Assembly (NCBI GenBank): GCA_905373305.1 | Contig: CAJPSM010000008.1 | Location: 1 to 28,036 of the forward strand | Reading direction: 5' to 3' | Source: an uncultured Streptococcus sp. | GTDB lineage: Bacteria > Bacillota > Bacilli > Lactobacillales > Streptococcaceae | Length of the DNA stretch: 28,036 nucleotides | Part shown: piece after piece, positions 20,634 to 27,083 of the stretch | How positions within the stretch are numbered: the stretch's first letter is position 1 | Layout: each line of letters starts with the position of its first letter | Program-made: the position numbers and the translations under genes | The notes under the pieces: model-generated | Told to the model about the DNA's origin: nothing | Seen by the model: the letters and a program-made list of their open reading frames with translations, nothing else | Database searches by the model: none

Positions 20634-20792
20634 TTCAGTTTCGCTCAGTATTCTTTTGAAAAGGCTACTAGAAACAATTTGAGAGTACTAAAATGCATTT
20701 AATAGTTTTTAAAAGCAACATCCCCAAGTGCGATGTCACTCTAACCCAAAAAGCCAAAAAAGAAAAATCTATAAGACTAAGATAAAGATTAT

Positions 20793-20820
20793 AAAAAGAA
20801 CAGCCCAAACTGTTCTTTTT
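20793..20820 (-). terminator. Terminator of the acetyltransferase gene
   Basis: Stem AAAAGAACAG / CTGTTCTTTT with a 6-nt loop and U-runs on both sides; it touches the stop codon at 20819. The stretch 20634-20792 shows no gene. Confidence 0.75.
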
Positions 20821-21382
20821 AATTTTCTTTTACAGGAATTTCCTTGATAACACGCGCAGGATTGCCAGTTAGGACGACATTGTCTCCAAAGGACTTGGTA
20901 ATCACGGCCCCTGCTCCAGCGACGACATTATTTCCCAGTGTCACTCCAGGAAGGACAATGACGCCACCTCCAGCCCAGAAATTGTCTCCGATAGTGATGG
21001 GCTTGCCGTATTCAACCCCTGAATTGCGTTCATCCGGATCTAGTGGATGGAGGGGAGTTAAAAACTGACAGTTGGGGCCAAGCATGGCGTTGTCCCCGAT
21101 GCGAATCGGACAAACATCCAGCATGGTCAAGTTCCAATTAGAATAAAAATTTTCCCCTAGATGGATGTTGACCCCATAATCGACCACCAGACGTGGATTG
21201 ACATAGAGATTTTGCCCAGTTGAGCCAAACCAAGTCTTGATGATTTCGGCTCCTTTTAAGGGGTCTAGCTCCTGATTGAAATCGGCCTGCTTCTGACGTG
21301 CTGTCTGAGCCAAGGCCCGTAATTCTGGGTCCGACGGACGGTAAGGCTCCCCTGCTATCATTTTCTGGTATTCGCTAGCCAT
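20819..21382 (-). CDS. maa: Hexapeptide-repeat sugar O-acetyltransferase (Maa/LacA type)
   Basis: A 187-aa left-handed beta-helix enzyme that moves acetyl from acetyl-CoA to a sugar hydroxyl. The N-terminal helical cap (SEYQKMIAGEPYRPSDPEL) is diagnostic of maltose/galactoside acetyltransferases. The coil has repeated [LIV]-G-x-x hexapeptides (IRIGDNAMLGPNCQF, ITIGDNFWAGGGVIVLPGV) and the catalytic His in FLTPLHPLDPDERN. GAGGTGAT precedes ATG 21382. It is a single-gene unit. Substrate cannot be told from sequence; maltose versus galactoside is open. Confidence 0.88.
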   Translation of the reverse strand: MASEYQKMIAGEPYRPSDPELRALAQTARQKQADFNQELDPLKGAEIIKTWFGSTGQNLYVNPRLVVDYGVNIHLGENFYSNWNLTMLDVCPIRIGDNAMLGPNCQFLTPLHPLDPDERNSGVEYGKPITIGDNFWAGGGVIVLPGVTLGNNVVAGAGAVITKSFGDNVVLTGNPARVIKEIPVKEN

Positions 21383-21498
21383 CTTATCACCTCATACTTA
21401 CTTTGGACCCATCATATCAAAAAGCCTTTGAAAGGTCAAGAATAGCCTGCTTTCTAAACTCTCAAAACCAATCCCCATCCCAAGTCAAAACAACTTGC

Positions 21499-21545
21499 TT
21501 GACAAAAGCTTGACTTCATGGTTTAATATACCCCATAAGGGTATA
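21499..21545 (+). promoter_or_regulatory. Sulfur-operon promoter with CstR/CsoR-type operator
   Basis: TTGACA (21499-21504), 17-nt spacer, TTTAAT (21522-21527), followed at once by TATACCCCATAAGGGTATA (21527-21545). This near-palindrome with A-T-A-C-C-C arms is the operator type of the CsoR/CstR family; it covers the transcription start, so binding would block initiation. Confidence 0.85.
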
Positions 21546-21558
21546 TTTGGAGGTGCCT

Positions 21559-21864
21559 ATGTTTCACTTATTTACAAAAATTGACAGTATTTCTACCAGC
21601 GAGTTAGAAGCTAAACTCAAGGAACCGATTCAACTACTGGATGTTCGGACGCCTACGGAATTTCACAGAGGTCATATCAAAAATGCCAAGAATGTCCCTC
21701 TAACCGAAATCGGTTCCTACACACCTGCGACAAAAGAAACACTTTATGTCATTTGTCATTCTGGTGTGCGAAGCAAACTAGCTGCGAAAAAGCTTAAGAA
21801 AAAAGGCTACGATGTCATCAATGTCCGAGGCGGTATGAGCGCTTGGACAGGCAAGGTCATCTAG
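21559..21864 (+). CDS. Single-domain rhodanese (sulfurtransferase), 101 aa
   Basis: ATG 21559 has GGAGG 6 nt upstream, so I reject an in-frame TTG at 21547. The single rhodanese domain has LLDVRTPTEFHRGHIKNA and the active-site loop CHSGVRS with Cys66, and it ends with the GYDVINVRGGMSAW motif. It moves persulfide sulfur between thiols. It is the first gene after the CstR-type operator, in one unit with a CoA-persulfide-reductase-like enzyme and another rhodanese. Confidence 0.9.
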   Translation: MFHLFTKIDSISTSELEAKLKEPIQLLDVRTPTEFHRGHIKNAKNVPLTEIGSYTPATKETLYVICHSGVRSKLAAKKLKKKGYDVINVRGGMSAWTGKVI

Positions 21865-21884
21865 AAGTATAAAGGAGAAAGTCA

Positions 21885-23540
21885 ATGAAAATTATCATTG
21901 TCGGAGGAGTTGCAGGCGGTATGTCAGCAGCAACCCGTCTCAGACGTCTCATGGAAGACGCTGAAATCACTATTTTTGAGAAAGGTCCCTTTGTTTCCTT
22001 TGCAAACTGCGGACTTCCTTACTATGTTTCAGGAGAAATTGCAAACCGTGATAGTTTATTGGTCCAAACTCCTGAAAGTCTCAGGGCGCGCTTTAATCTC
22101 GATGTGCGACCATTTCACGAGGTCATCCAGATTTCGCCAGAAGAACACACTGTGACGGTGCGGCATGATGGACAAGAGTTTACAGAAAGCTATGACAAGC
22201 TGATCCTCTCTCCGGGAGCTAAACCATTTGTCCCTACCATTGAAGGCTTGGCAGAAGCGAAGAATGCCTACACGCTTCGCAATGTTCCTGATCTCGATGA
22301 AATTATGGCAGCCTTGGACAATCATCCAAAAGAAGCTGTCGTTATCGGTGCAGGCTTTATCGGGCTTGAAATGGCTGAAAATCTGGCAAAACGTGGATTA
22401 CAAGTCACTATCGTGGAGAAAGCACCCCATGTCTTGCCACCATTAGATCAGGAAATGGCGGCCTTTGTCCAAGCAGAATTGCTAGCAAACGGCGTCCGTG
22501 TTATCACTTCTCAGTCTGCGACTCGATTTGAAGACCAAGGAAAAATCATCGTTCTCGAAAACGGTCAAAAGATTGCTTCTGACCTCACCATCCTTTCTGT
22601 CGGTGTTGAACCTGAAAATGGACTGGCTCAGGCAGCGAGGATTGAACTGGGACTACGTGGTGGGATTCTCGTCAACGAAAACTACGAAACCAGTCAAAAA
22701 GATATTTTTGCAGTTGGGGACGCTATCGTTGTCAAGCAAGAAATTACAGGCCAAGATGCCCTCATCTCTCTAGCTTCTCCTGCCAATCGTCAGGGACGAC
22801 AAGTGGCGGACGTCATCGCAGGACTCGGTCGCATAAACAAGGGCAGCATCGGCACTGCTATCGTTCGTGCCTTTGATATGACAGCTGCTTCGACTGGTCT
22901 CAGCGAGCGTATCCTTAGCATGAATCAACTTCCTTACAAGGCACTTCATGTCAGCGGGAAAGACCACGCTGGTTATTATCCAGACGCCACTGATATGACC
23001 TTGAAGCTCCTCTTTGACCCAAACACTGGAAAAATCTATGGTGCCCAAGGAGTTGGGAAGAAAGGTGTTGACAAGCGAATCGATATCCTAGCAACTGCTA
23101 TCAAGGGAAATCTCACCGTCTTTGACTTACCAGAATTGGAGTTCACCTATGCGCCACCATTTGGCTCTGCCAAGGATCCCGTCAATATGCTGGGCTATGT
23201 AGCCTTGAATCTTATCGAAGGTCTCAGCGACAATATTCAATGGTACCAGCTCGAAGATGAACTAGCTAAGGGCAAGAAGTTCCTAGATGTACGGACAAGT
23301 GGTGAATTCCAAAGTGGCCGACTCAAAGTCGACACCATCCACATTCCCCTAAACGAACTACGGGAACGCTTGGATGAACTAGACAAGAACCAAGCTTACA
23401 TCGTTAGCTGCCACAGTGGTTTGCGCAGCTATATCGCAGAGCGTATCCTCAAACAAGCAGGTTTTACCGTCCAAAACCTTGACGGCGCTTATTCACTATA
23501 CAAAATGGCTAACCCAGAAGGAGTAGAATATGGTAACTAA
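21885..23540 (+). CDS. cdr: CoA-disulfide/persulfide reductase fused to a rhodanese domain
   Basis: A 551-aa flavoenzyme. The FAD-binding GxGxxG-type motif is GGVAGGMSAATRLRR (7-21), the redox Cys42 is in SFANCGLPYYVSG, the NAD(P)H site is VVIGAGFIGLEMAENLAKRG, and a second FAD motif is DIFAVGDAI. The pyridine-nucleotide-disulfide dimerisation domain follows, then a C-terminal rhodanese domain (about 455-551) with Cys509 in CHSGLRS. Such CoADR-RHD proteins reduce CoA disulfide or CoA persulfide and are under CstR control in Enterococcus, from memory. AAAGGAG precedes ATG 21885. It overlaps the next gene by 11 nt. Confidence 0.92.
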   Translation: MKIIIVGGVAGGMSAATRLRRLMEDAEITIFEKGPFVSFANCGLPYYVSGEIANRDSLLVQTPESLRARFNLDVRPFHEVIQISPEEHTVTVRHDGQEFTESYDKLILSPGAKPFVPTIEGLAEAKNAYTLRNVPDLDEIMAALDNHPKEAVVIGAGFIGLEMAENLAKRGLQVTIVEKAPHVLPPLDQEMAAFVQAELLANGVRVITSQSATRFEDQGKIIVLENGQKIASDLTILSVGVEPENGLAQAARIELGLRGGILVNENYETSQKDIFAVGDAIVVKQEITGQDALISLASPANRQGRQVADVIAGLGRINKGSIGTAIVRAFDMTAASTGLSERILSMNQLPYKALHVSGKDHAGYYPDATDMTLKLLFDPNTGKIYGAQGVGKKGVDKRIDILATAIKGNLTVFDLPELEFTYAPPFGSAKDPVNMLGYVALNLIEGLSDNIQWYQLEDELAKGKKFLDVRTSGEFQSGRLKVDTIHIPLNELRERLDELDKNQAYIVSCHSGLRSYIAERILKQAGFTVQNLDGAYSLYKMANPEGVEYGN

Positions 23541-23826
23541 TATCAGCATGGCTGACTTTTATGAAAAATATCAAAATGAAAATCTAGATCTTATCGATGT
23601 CCGTGAAGTACATGAATTCCAAGCAGGACATGCACCAGGTGCCAAAAATCTTCCGTTAAGTACCTTGGAGCAAAGCTACACAGAACTCAAACCTGACCAT
23701 GAATACCATGTCATCTGTCAAGGTGGAGTGCGTTCCGCCTCTGCCTGTCAATTTCTCAGCGCCCAAGGCCTCACCGTTACCAACGTAGAAGGTGGTATGA
23801 ATGCCTGGCCAGGTCAAGTAGAATAA
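23530..23826 (+). CDS. Second single-domain rhodanese, 98 aa
   Basis: ATG 23530 lies inside the end of the reductase gene, with AAGGAG 6 nt upstream. The rhodanese fold shows LIDVREVHEFQAGHAPGAKN and the loop CQGGVRS with Cys63, plus VTNVEGGMNAW at the end. The loop (QGG instead of HSG) differs from the two other rhodanese domains in the operon, suggesting a different acceptor. Last gene of the sulfur unit; the palindromic element follows it. Confidence 0.9.
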   Translation: MVTNISMADFYEKYQNENLDLIDVREVHEFQAGHAPGAKNLPLSTLEQSYTELKPDHEYHVICQGGVRSASACQFLSAQGLTVTNVEGGMNAWPGQVE

Positions 23827-23831
23827 ACAAA

Positions 23832-23991
23832 AGAGTCTGGGACAAAAAGATTTTGATTTTAGGAATTCTTTATTATAAATTTTTAAAATCGATAGATTAG
23901 ACAAAAAAGCGAACAAGACGGAATTCTGAGTGTCAGAAAACTCGTTTTGTTCGCTTTTTATATTTAAGGTTAGACTTTTGTCCCAGTCTCT
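23832..23991. repeat. 160-bp nested-palindrome (MITE-like) element / bidirectional terminator
   Basis: Outer arms 23832-23847 and 23976-23991 pair over 16 bp with one mismatch (AGTCTGGGACAAAA type). Inner arms 23904-23920 and 23943-23959 pair over 17 bp with one mismatch (AAAAAGCGAACAAG type), and TTCTGA-GTG-TCAGAA lies at the centre. It separates the convergent sulfur operon and cstR unit and would end transcription both ways. The GTCTGGGACAAAA hairpin is familiar from many streptococcal intergenic regions. Confidence 0.75.
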
Positions 23992-24000
23992 TTTTCGTTT

Positions 24001-24462
24001 TTACAACTCAATGATATGAGCTTCATAACCAATAGCTTCTAGGAACTTGAGTATGTCTGTCGTGTCCAAGAAAAGCGTTTTTTCATTGGTATTAGGGTGA
24101 AAACACATCCGTTTTTCAGACATAATTTCTTTGTCGAAATAGACTTGAATGTCCTTGTCAGTATTGTTGAGCAAGCCAAATGGAGAAACTGCTCCTGCTG
24201 GCAACATCATTTTTTCAAACAGACTATCAGAGGAAGCCATACGGATTCTATTGGCTCCTACCAAATCCTTCAACAAGTCCATATCCAGCCGCTTTTTGTC
24301 ATCCATGATCACAAGGTAATAGGCTGTTTTCTTTTTGTTAGTGAGAAACATGGTTTTGGTACGAACACCTTCGATACCCTCGATAAAACTGTCGGCCTGC
24401 TCAGTTGTCAAGGCTGGCTCGTGCTCCACGATTTCAAAGGGAATATCTAGTCCATTTAGCAT
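24001..24462 (-). CDS. Prolyl-tRNA deacylase-like (YbaK/ProX family) protein with an abnormal start
   Basis: The 153-aa frame covers an aminoacyl-tRNA editing domain: FEIVEHEPALTTEQAD, GVRTKTMFLTNKKKTAYYLV, GANRIRMASSD, the LPAGAVSPFGLLNN loop and VYFDKEI. Such free-standing domains clear mischarged Ala-tRNA(Pro) or related species. The best ribosome binding site (AAGGAGG, 24503-24497) sits 7 nt before an ATG at 24489 whose next codon is TAA; the same frame then runs without stop into this gene, so codon 2 appears to be a nonsense codon. The ATG at 24462 (codon 10) has little of a ribosome binding site. The gene is 69 nt after the CstR-like gene and probably co-transcribed. Confidence 0.75.
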   Translation of the reverse strand: MLNGLDIPFEIVEHEPALTTEQADSFIEGIEGVRTKTMFLTNKKKTAYYLVIMDDKKRLDMDLLKDLVGANRIRMASSDSLFEKMMLPAGAVSPFGLLNNTDKDIQVYFDKEIMSEKRMCFHPNTNEKTLFLDTTDILKFLEAIGYEAHIIEL

Positions 24463-24483
24463 TTCTACTACTTTCTCGTATGC

Positions 24484-24489
24484 TTACAT
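24484..24489 (-). other. ATG-TAA start-stop at the deacylase-like gene
   Basis: ATG (24489-24487) with perfect AAGGAGG spacing is immediately followed by TAA (24486-24484), in frame with the ATG at 24462. It could be a point mutation in codon 2, a start-stop element limiting expression, or a sequencing error. Confidence 0.8.
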
Positions 24490-24531
24490 TTGCTGGCCTC
24501 CTTTATCAACTTGATAGCCCTAAAAAGTAGG

Positions 24532-24789
24532 TTATTTTCGTTTGATTAGGTACTGAACAGCCTTTTCCAAGCGTTCCTTTTGAGCCTCAGGGTCCTCTAG
24601 CGGTTGGTTGATGCAAGCGGTGAGATTTTCGGTAATGATCATCTCAATCACGCGCTCAACACTGGAGCGCACTGCTGTCAACTGAGTAATGATATCTGCG
24701 CAGTCACGATCTTCATCGATCATCTTTTGAATCCCACGCAACTGGCCCTCTGAACGTTTCAAACGAGTAATATACTTTGAGTTTGTCAT
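24532..24789 (-). CDS. cstR: CstR-like persulfide-sensing repressor (CsoR family), 85 aa
   Basis: I start at ATG 24789, behind AAGGA; a GTG frame extension to 24867 runs back over the promoter. The all-helical DUF156 fold shows ITRLKRSEGQLRGIQKMID and QLTAVRSSVERVIEMIITEN. Cys30 and Cys59 match the two CstR thiols, while the residue four before Cys59 is Asn55 where copper-sensing CsoR has His. That pattern points to persulfide rather than copper sensing. Its evident target is the operator at 21527-21545. It lies across the palindromic element from its regulon, on the opposite strand, with its own promoter. Confidence 0.85.
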   Translation of the reverse strand: MTNSKYITRLKRSEGQLRGIQKMIDEDRDCADIITQLTAVRSSVERVIEMIITENLTACINQPLEDPEAQKERLEKAVQYLIKRK

Positions 24790-24816
24790 TGATTTATCCT
24801 TGGTCACTTTTTCTTC

Positions 24817-24845
24817 ATTATATCTCGAATACGGGTCTTTGTCAA
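24817..24845 (-). promoter_or_regulatory. Consensus promoter of the cstR-like gene
   Basis: TTGACA (24845-24840), 17-nt spacer, TATAAT (24822-24817) on the minus strand, with the start ~20 nt before ATG 24789. This supports the short start. No ATACCCC-type palindrome is present, so autoregulation is not evident. Confidence 0.85.
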
Positions 24846-24938
24846 AATTCTCATCCATCCAGCTCACGCAGTTCTGTTACCAAAAACTTTTCAAAAGGCA
24901 AACTAGCCATGCTGATAGCTTACTAGAGTTTTCTCGTT

Positions 24939-25793
24939 TTACCTTGCTAAACGAATGCGGGTCACAATTCCATCTGGGTCTGTGATTTCCAACTGGCTCG
25001 ATGTCAGCCACTTGATTGGTGCATCAACTTCTTGTGCTCGTTGCGCAATCGCTAACAGTTCTTCTTTATGTGCGACTTCAATGATATAGTAGGCTAAGCC
25101 TGGCAAGTCTTGCTTACGCGGAGCCAGATTTTTTCCTCCCCATTCATTGACTGCTAAATGATGATGGTAGTCCCCAGCTGCTATCCAACTGGCACTAGGC
25201 ACACTGAATTTATCCTCTAGTCCCAACACCTTTTGATAAAACTGACTCGCCGCACGGCTATCCTTAACCGATAGATGGATATGCCCCATTCTCGTCCCTT
25301 CAGCTAGGAGAAAGGGATCTACCTTTTCCCCTAACTCATAAATGTCCTGTGCCGCAAGGGCCTCCGTCACCCCGATAATGCGGCCGTCTTCTCGAATATC
25401 CCATGAAGACACTGGCTTATCACGGTAGAGTTCAATGCCATTTCCTTCCAAATCCTCCAGATAAAGGGCCTCACTGTATCCATGATCCGCACCTCCGACC
25501 AGAGGAATGCGCAAATCACTTAGGTTTTTCAGGACATCTGCCAAGGCTTTTCGTGTCGGCAACAAAATCGCCAGATGGTAGAGTCCATAATGCTCCCTTA
25601 CTTCTCCACTCTCTTGTGTTTGAATCAGCTGTACCAAGACTTTTCCATCAACTCCTAGAATGGCTTCTGTCTCAGTTTGAGATAAGATTTCTAAACCAAT
25701 GATTTGCTGATAAAAGGCTGTTTGACTTGCCAAATCCTTGACATTTAAAACCACCTCTGCTAGGTAAATGTGGCTTTGGTAAGCATAAGTCAT
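24939..25793 (-). CDS. catE: Two-domain VOC (glyoxalase/CatE-like) protein
   Basis: A 284-aa protein with two VOC modules: first AEVVLNVKDLASQTAFYQQI to NGIELYRDKP (about 10-125), second GHIHLSVKDSRAASQFYQKV to LEITDPDGIVTRI (about 168-282). Candidate metal ligands are His in YHLAILLP and GIELYRD in domain 1, and GHIHLSV, YHHHLAVN and the final Asp/Glu region in domain 2. It resembles CatE-type catechol 2,3-dioxygenases, which in Firmicutes protect from catechol or quinone stress. The activity is not proved here. AAAGGAG precedes ATG 25793. Confidence 0.82.
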   Translation of the reverse strand: MTYAYQSHIYLAEVVLNVKDLASQTAFYQQIIGLEILSQTETEAILGVDGKVLVQLIQTQESGEVREHYGLYHLAILLPTRKALADVLKNLSDLRIPLVGGADHGYSEALYLEDLEGNGIELYRDKPVSSWDIREDGRIIGVTEALAAQDIYELGEKVDPFLLAEGTRMGHIHLSVKDSRAASQFYQKVLGLEDKFSVPSASWIAAGDYHHHLAVNEWGGKNLAPRKQDLPGLAYYIIEVAHKEELLAIAQRAQEVDAPIKWLTSSQLEITDPDGIVTRIRLAR

Positions 25794-25810
25794 AGGGTGT
25801 CTCCTTTTTG

Positions 25811-25861
25811 TTGTAACTTTATATATTACATCAATTATACACTATCGAGATAAAATGTCAA
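25811..25861 (-). promoter_or_regulatory. VOC-gene promoter with a MarR-like operator
   Basis: TTGACA (25861-25856), 16-nt spacer, TATAAT (25839-25834) preceded by TG. Just downstream, TTGTAAC-N8-TTACATCAA (25811-25834) is an imperfect inverted repeat of the MarR type reaching the -10 box. The regulator is not in the window. Confidence 0.65.
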
Positions 25862-25875
25862 CGAAGATAACTCAA

Positions 25876-25896
25876 AAGAGCTGGAAACCAGCTCTT
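25876..25896 (-). terminator. galM terminator hairpin
   Basis: Perfect 9-bp stem AAGAGCTGG / CCAGCTCTT with a 3-nt loop, just after the galM stop, followed by TTGAG on the minus strand; the U-tract is short. Confidence 0.65.
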
Positions 25897-25900
25897 CTTT

Positions 25901-26938
25901 TTATTTTACAACAAGCTCGTAACGAGTTTTGCTGGTGAAGGTTTGACCTGCTTTGAGAATGACTTGGTCTTTGAGGTCACTGTGAATAGCATCTGGCAAA
26001 GCCTGCGCTTCAAGGGCAATTCCATTGTGCTGAAGCATTGGCTGACCAGCTATGATAACACTCTCATCCACAAAGTTTGCTGTGTAGACCACAAAGCAAG
26101 GAGCCTCTGTTTTGAAAAGCAGGAACCGACCTGAGTTTTGGTCATAAAGGAAACCAGCATTGTCATGACCTGCAGGGAGGGCAAATGGGTGATCCAAACC
26201 AGATACCAGTTGGATTTGCTCATCGTCTTCTGCAAAGATATCCTTGAGCAAGGCACCATTGTAGATGTGTTTCACTACATCACGATCAGCATCTGGAGTC
26301 TTGGCCGGAACACCGTCAGGAGCGATTGGGTAAATGCCCTCCGTATTTAGCTGGAAGACATGGCGGTCAATTGTCTGCGTGAAATCACCAGACAAGTTGA
26401 AGTAGCTATGATTAGTTGGATTGACAAGCGTATCCTGATCAGTCGTTACCTTATAGCTGATTTCGTAGGCACCAGTTTCTTCCAAGTAGTAGCTAATCCA
26501 GATTTTGAGATTACCAGGAAATCCTCCTGTCCCGTCTGTACGCTCTGTGTAGAGGGTTAAGCCATGGTCGCTCACTTCGACCAATTCAAACAAGCTTGAA
26601 TCCCAACCTGTTGAACCACTGTGGTTACAGTTGCTAGCGTTGTTGACTTCAAGATTATAGGTCTGACCATTGAGCTCAAATGTTGCACCTGCAATGCGGC
26701 CCGCTACAGGACCTACACTTGCTCCATGCTTGGGACTATTGCCTACATAGCTATCAAAATCATCAAAGCCCAAGATCACATTGGCAAAATTCCCAGCCTT
26801 GTCAGGCGTGACATAGCGCAAGATGGTCGCACCATAAGTCATAACTTCAAGCTGGTAACCACCATCAGTCTCAAAGCGATAAGCCAAGACATCCTTGCCC
26901 TCATGATTTCCAAATACACGCTCTGTGTATGCTTTCAT
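25901..26938 (-). CDS. galM: Aldose 1-epimerase (galactose mutarotase)
   Basis: I start at ATG 26938 (MKAYTERVFGNHEGKDVLAY), behind AAAGGAGAG; an upstream in-frame ATG lacks a ribosome binding site. The 345-aa beta-sandwich enzyme interconverts alpha and beta anomers of aldoses. Family signatures: VMTYGATILRYVTPDKAGNF, the substrate-binding ASVGPVAGRIAGATF, His in NASNCNHSGSTGWD and NPTNHSYFNLSG, and the catalytic Glu in HNGIALEAQALPDAIH. It lies downstream of lacD, consistent with galactose or N-acetylgalactosamine use. Confidence 0.93.
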   Translation of the reverse strand: MKAYTERVFGNHEGKDVLAYRFETDGGYQLEVMTYGATILRYVTPDKAGNFANVILGFDDFDSYVGNSPKHGASVGPVAGRIAGATFELNGQTYNLEVNNASNCNHSGSTGWDSSLFELVEVSDHGLTLYTERTDGTGGFPGNLKIWISYYLEETGAYEISYKVTTDQDTLVNPTNHSYFNLSGDFTQTIDRHVFQLNTEGIYPIAPDGVPAKTPDADRDVVKHIYNGALLKDIFAEDDEQIQLVSGLDHPFALPAGHDNAGFLYDQNSGRFLLFKTEAPCFVVYTANFVDESVIIAGQPMLQHNGIALEAQALPDAIHSDLKDQVILKAGQTFTSKTRYELVVK

Positions 26939-26974
26939 TCTTCTCTCCTTTGATCCATTTCTCTTAAGTAAACA

Positions 26975-27006
26975 AACCATAGAAAGTGTAGTCACCATCT
27001 ATGGTT
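26975..27006. repeat. 9-bp inverted repeat between lacD and galM
   Basis: AACCATAGA and its complement (26975-26983, 26998-27006) with a 14-nt loop, followed on the minus strand by TTTGTTTAC. It may be a weak terminator after lacD or an operator before galM; I saw no clear promoter in 26939-27083. Confidence 0.5.
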
Positions 27007-27083
27007 GTAGTTTCTATTTTCAGAATCCTTTGTCAGAAAACCTTAAGTATCTTCTTAACAAAAGGGGTTCTTCTATACTTGTT

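Noticed and set aside
23904..23991. CRISPR-like repeat array
   Set aside because: The repeated words are paired arms of nested palindromes, not spaced direct repeats; no CRISPR array or cas gene is visible anywhere in the window.
24790..24867. 26-residue N-terminal extension of the CstR-like protein from GTG
   Set aside because: The extension covers a consensus TTGACA-17-TATAAT promoter, and ATG 24789 has a good ribosome binding site and gives the normal family length.
26939..26998. 20-residue N-terminal extension of GalM
   Set aside because: No ribosome binding site upstream, while AAAGGAGAG precedes ATG 26938, where the family's usual N-terminus begins.
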